NCBI GenBank assembly: GCA_964621525.1
Contig: CAZUMS010000011.1
Span: forward strand, 1-64,000
Source of the DNA: CAZMGV01 sp964621525 [NCBI: uncultured bacterium]
Lineage (GTDB): Bacteria > JAGRBM01
Direction of reading: 5' to 3'
DNA: 64,000 nucleotides
Positions 61,415 to 64,000 of this stretch are shown here, one piece after another. The notes beneath the pieces were generated by a model. It worked only from the letters and a program-made list of their open reading frames with translations, had not been told where the DNA came from and ran no database searches. The translations under genes were made by a program, and so were the position numbers. Numbering within the stretch: the stretch's first letter is position 1; each line of letters begins with the position of its first letter.

Positions 61415-61882
61415 ATGGCAAGACCGAGCGAAGGGCAGCAGGCCCCCCGGTTCGAGGGCACGGCGGGCGACGGCACGCGGGTGTCCCTGGACGAACTGCT
61501 GAAAAAGGGCCCCGTGATGGTGGTGTTCTACCCCAAGGACGAAACCGCCGTCTGCACGGCGCAGCTGTGCGACTACCGGGACAACTACGGCGAGTTCCGC
61601 CGCCTCGGCGTCCAGATCGTGGGCGTGAGCGGCGGCTCGGTGCGCTCGAAGGAGAAGTTCGCGGAGCACCACAGCTTCCCGTTCCCGCTGATCGCCGACA
61701 CGGACGGAAAGATCGCCAAGGCCTGGGGCATGCGGAATTTCCTCGGCATGACCGACCGGGGCAATTTCCTCGTGGCCGAGGACGGCAAGGTCCTCTACGC
61801 CCACAAGGAAGCGATCCCGGTGTTCCGCAGAAAGAGCGACGAGCTGATCGACGTCGCCCGCCGCTACTACGGAAAGCCCTGA
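61415..61882 (+). CDS. Peroxiredoxin, BCP type
   Basis: A 155-aa thiol peroxidase of the BCP/PrxQ type that reduces hydroperoxides. The peroxidatic cysteine is in ETAVCTAQLCDYRD, with the second cysteine five residues later as the resolving partner. FYPKDETA precedes it as usual. The chosen ATG begins MARPSEGQQAP, following a GGAGGGAGAG stretch. It is a single gene or is cotranscribed with its neighbours. Confidence 0.9.
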   Translation: MARPSEGQQAPRFEGTAGDGTRVSLDELLKKGPVMVVFYPKDETAVCTAQLCDYRDNYGEFRRLGVQIVGVSGGSVRSKEKFAEHHSFPFPLIADTDGKIAKAWGMRNFLGMTDRGNFLVAEDGKVLYAHKEAIPVFRRKSDELIDVARRYYGKP

Positions 61883-61901
61883 GGGGGCTTTTGGGTTCCG
61901 G

Positions 61902-63638
61902 ATGAGCCGGGCCGGCGAGGCGGGTTCGGGCGGCCGCCGTCCCGAAGGGGACGCCGCTTCGGGTGCGGGCCTGCTGCCGTTCGTCCGGCGGCTCGCGGCG
62001 ACGCTCGACCTTGAGCCCGGCAGCGAAAATCTCAAGCGGCTCCTTGCCGAGGGGATCGCCCTCGGGGCGGCGAAGGTGTTCCGGGCGAAGACCACCTGGC
62101 CGGAGCCTCTCGCCCGCGCCGACCGGTTCACGCTCGCCCGGCTCGAACGGGAGTTCGCCGCGCAGATCGAACCGGCAGGCGATCCGCTCGACCGGCTGCT
62201 CCGGGCGGGCCGTCTCTACGAAACCGTCGTCCAGTCCGGCTCGAAGACCGCCCGCCGCGCATCCGGCAGTTTCTTCACGCCCCCCGGCATCGCCCGCTAC
62301 GCCGCCGGGGCGGCGTCGGCGGGCCTCGAAACCCGCGATTTCCACGACCCCGCCTGCGGCGCGGGGAGCCTGCTCGCCGCCTTAAGGCTCGCGGGCGGCG
62401 TTCCGCTGGAGTGGCTGCACGGCACCGATCTGGACCCCGTGGCCGTGCACCTCGCGCGGGTGCTGCTCTGGCTCGCCGATGGTGCTTCGCCGGAGTCCGT
62501 GGAAACCGTCCGTGCGAATCTCCGCTGCGCGGACGGCCTCGCGGGCACGCTCCCCGAAGGTGCTGTCGTCATCGCCAACCCGCCGTTCGTGAAGGGCGTC
62601 GTGAAGACCGGCGCCGCCGGGAAGGCCGCCCGGAACGGGCTCCGGCGGCGGCTCCCGCTCCTTCAGGGGGCGTTCGACCTCGCGGCCGCGTTCTGGGCGC
62701 TTGCCGATCACGACCAGTGCCGCCGCACCGTGCTGGTGCTCCCGAACCGGCTGCTCGCCGCGGGCTACACGGCAAGGCTCCGCGAGGCGGCGCTGCTCCG
62801 GGGCGACTCGGTCACGATCCGGGATTTCAGCCGCCAGCGGGCGTTCGGCTCCGTCGGCGTGTATCCCGTCGTCCTCACCCTGGACCGTGACGGCCGGGGC
62901 GAGGGGCTCACGGGCGACGGGCGGAGCACCTTCCGGTGGAAGCCGAGGCTCCTCCGGGGACGGAGCTGGAGCGCGGCGCTGTCCGCCGAGGCGATGAAGC
63001 TGCTGGAACGGGACCCGCTCCGGCTCGGCGAGGTCGCCACCGTCACGGCGGGGCAGACCACCGCCGAGGCGTACGAAACCAAGGAAGCACTCGGCACACG
63101 GGGCGAATTCCTGTTCGTCACGGCGGGGGCCATCGAACCCCACCGGATCCTGCGCGACGCCCCGCAACGGTTCCTCGGGAAGGACTGGAAAAACCCCCGC
63201 CTCGCCGCGAAGGCCATGGGCGCCCGCCGGGCGAGAATTGCCCGCACCCCGAAGCTGCTCGTCGCCGCCATGGGCCGTCGGATCGAGGCGGCGCTGGATC
63301 TCAAAGGGGAGATCGCTCCGGCGGTGAGCGTCTTCACCGTGATCCCAAAGGAGGGCGGGCCGCTTGGCCCCGGAGCCCTGTCGGCGCTTCTCAATTCGCG
63401 TCCCCTCGCCGGACTGTTCACGGCGCTCCACGGCGCGCAGGCCATGTCGGGCGGCTACATCTCGGTCACGCGGCCGATGCTGGAGGACCTTCCGCTCGCC
63501 GTGCACTCCGACCCGGCGCGGATCCGGCGCCTTGAAGCCCTCGGTCTCGCCCTCTCCGAACTGCCCGAAACCCCCGAACTTCTTGAGGAAGCCGACGAAC
63601 TCGCCGCCGGTCTGCTGGCGGAAGGAAAAACGGGTTAA
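61902..63638 (+). CDS. Stand-alone N6-adenine DNA methyltransferase with target-recognition region
   Basis: A 578-aa protein. DPACGAGSLLAA is the SAM motif I, LHGTDLDPVAVHLA the acidic strand, and VVIANPPFVKG the catalytic NPPF. The C-terminal ~200 residues (LGEVATVTAGQT, then LAAKAMGARRARIARTPKLL and QAMSGGYISVTRPMLEDLP) look like the target-recognition domain of TaqI/Eco57I-type enzymes. No endonuclease gene is beside it. Composition is host-like and GC-rich. It could be an orphan methylase with a regulatory or protective job. Confidence 0.87.
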   Translation: MSRAGEAGSGGRRPEGDAASGAGLLPFVRRLAATLDLEPGSENLKRLLAEGIALGAAKVFRAKTTWPEPLARADRFTLARLEREFAAQIEPAGDPLDRLLRAGRLYETVVQSGSKTARRASGSFFTPPGIARYAAGAASAGLETRDFHDPACGAGSLLAALRLAGGVPLEWLHGTDLDPVAVHLARVLLWLADGASPESVETVRANLRCADGLAGTLPEGAVVIANPPFVKGVVKTGAAGKAARNGLRRRLPLLQGAFDLAAAFWALADHDQCRRTVLVLPNRLLAAGYTARLREAALLRGDSVTIRDFSRQRAFGSVGVYPVVLTLDRDGRGEGLTGDGRSTFRWKPRLLRGRSWSAALSAEAMKLLERDPLRLGEVATVTAGQTTAEAYETKEALGTRGEFLFVTAGAIEPHRILRDAPQRFLGKDWKNPRLAAKAMGARRARIARTPKLLVAAMGRRIEAALDLKGEIAPAVSVFTVIPKEGGPLGPGALSALLNSRPLAGLFTALHGAQAMSGGYISVTRPMLEDLPLAVHSDPARIRRLEALGLALSELPETPELLEEADELAAGLLAEGKTG

Positions 63639-63716
63639 TCCGCACCGAAATTTCTTCTCGCCGGGGGCGGTTCCGGATGCTATGGGAACGGGCGCTTGGC
63701 CCGGCCCTTCGCAACG

Positions 63717-63808
63717 GCCGGATCCTGCACGACAGCGAGCCGACGAACCCCGCCAGGTCCGGAAGGAAGCAACGGTACTCGATACTCCTGTGTTTGCAGC
63801 GGTCCGGC
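63717..63808 (+). ncRNA. ffs: Signal recognition particle RNA (4.5S type)
   Basis: The conserved apical domain CCAGGTCCGGAAGGAAGC is present. The ends GCCGGA (63717-63722) and TCCGGC (63803-63808) pair, as do CTGCA/TGCAG, ACAG/CTGT and CGAG/CTCG further in, giving the expected hairpin of about 92 bases. It lies just upstream of dnaX, as in many bacteria. The exact ends are estimates. Confidence 0.88.
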
Positions 63809-63882
63809 TTTTGGGGAGGGCCGAGGCGGGCACCGCTTGAGGACCGCAGAAGCCCGGAGGCCGGGCAGGGAGGGCGCACCGC

Positions 63883-64000
63883 ATGTCGTATCTCGTTCTC
63901 GCCCGCAAATACCGGCCCCAGACATTCGAAGAGATCGTCGGGCAGGAGCACGTCACCCGCACGCTCCAGAGCGCCATCCGCCTGAACCGCGTCGCGCATG
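63883..64000 (+). CDS. dnaX: DNA polymerase III subunit gamma/tau (5' end only)
   Basis: The first 39 codons are present before the window ends. [20 protein letters not shown] is the highly conserved DnaX N-terminus, followed by [12 protein letters not shown]. The protein loads the sliding clamp. A GGAGG-like stretch lies before the ATG. Whether a programmed frameshift makes both gamma and tau cannot be seen here. Confidence 0.95.
   Translation, partial: MSYLVLARKYRPQTFEEIVGQEHVTRTLQSAIRLNRVAH

Overview
The window is a high-GC bacterial chromosome segment from a Gram-negative, oxygen-exposed heterotroph. Evidence for the envelope type is an RND efflux pump with its lipoprotein adaptor, several lipobox proteins, a Wzm/Wzt-type exporter and a periplasmic MsrPQ repair pair. 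The full ISC iron-sulfur operon, MsrPQ and many two-component proteins suggest Proteobacteria in the broad sense (possibly a deltaproteobacterial or related uncultured lineage). The sequence alone does not fix the taxon.

Layout. 49-133: tRNA-Leu(UAG). 482-5920: Rrf2 regulator and iscS-iscU-iscA-hscB-hscA-fdx. 5917-9906 (minus): ABC-2 permease, Wzt-like ATPase, methyltransferase, receiver protein and two small proteins. 9977-12621: histidine kinase, OmpR-type regulator and a stand-alone E2-type acyltransferase. 12625-17292 (minus): a small membrane protein and an RND pump with adaptor. 17578-22441: six-gene envelope operon (FMN-binding protein, ApbE flavin transferase, membrane protein, LolD-like ATPase, FtsX/MacB-like permease, DUF3299 protein). 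22618-28165: signalling genes (receivers, Crp-type regulator, PAS kinase, sigma-54 activator). 28172-37217: acyl-CoA metabolism genes around an unusual aminotransferase-like protein that lacks its catalytic lysine, plus a UbiB kinase and a TetR/diiron-protein operon with a visible operator. 37345-46568: MsrPQ, MscS, nitroreductase, receiver, HEAT lipoprotein, an unknown protein and a hybrid kinase. 46565-51492: DedA, a second UbiB kinase, a methyltransferase, an exported protein and a HEAT lipoprotein.

51500-63650 is the accessory part. It holds a ParA ATPase with an N-terminal zinc-binding region and a ribbon-helix-helix partner. Next comes a three-gene overlapping cassette: a DGQHR (DndB-like) protein, an unrecognised 433-aa protein and a D12-class adenine methylase. 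Two of its genes are strikingly AT-rich. A MNT/HEPN toxin-antitoxin pair, translationally coupled to pyruvate kinase, and a second stand-alone N6-adenine methylase follow. The intergenic regions here carry a family of hairpin elements whose stems stay paired although their sequence and loops differ. These elements bracket the cassette. The window ends with the SRP RNA gene and the start of dnaX.

The best candidate for an undescribed system is the cassette at 53983-57966. It has the look of a DNA modification or defence module, but I cannot place its middle gene in any family I know.
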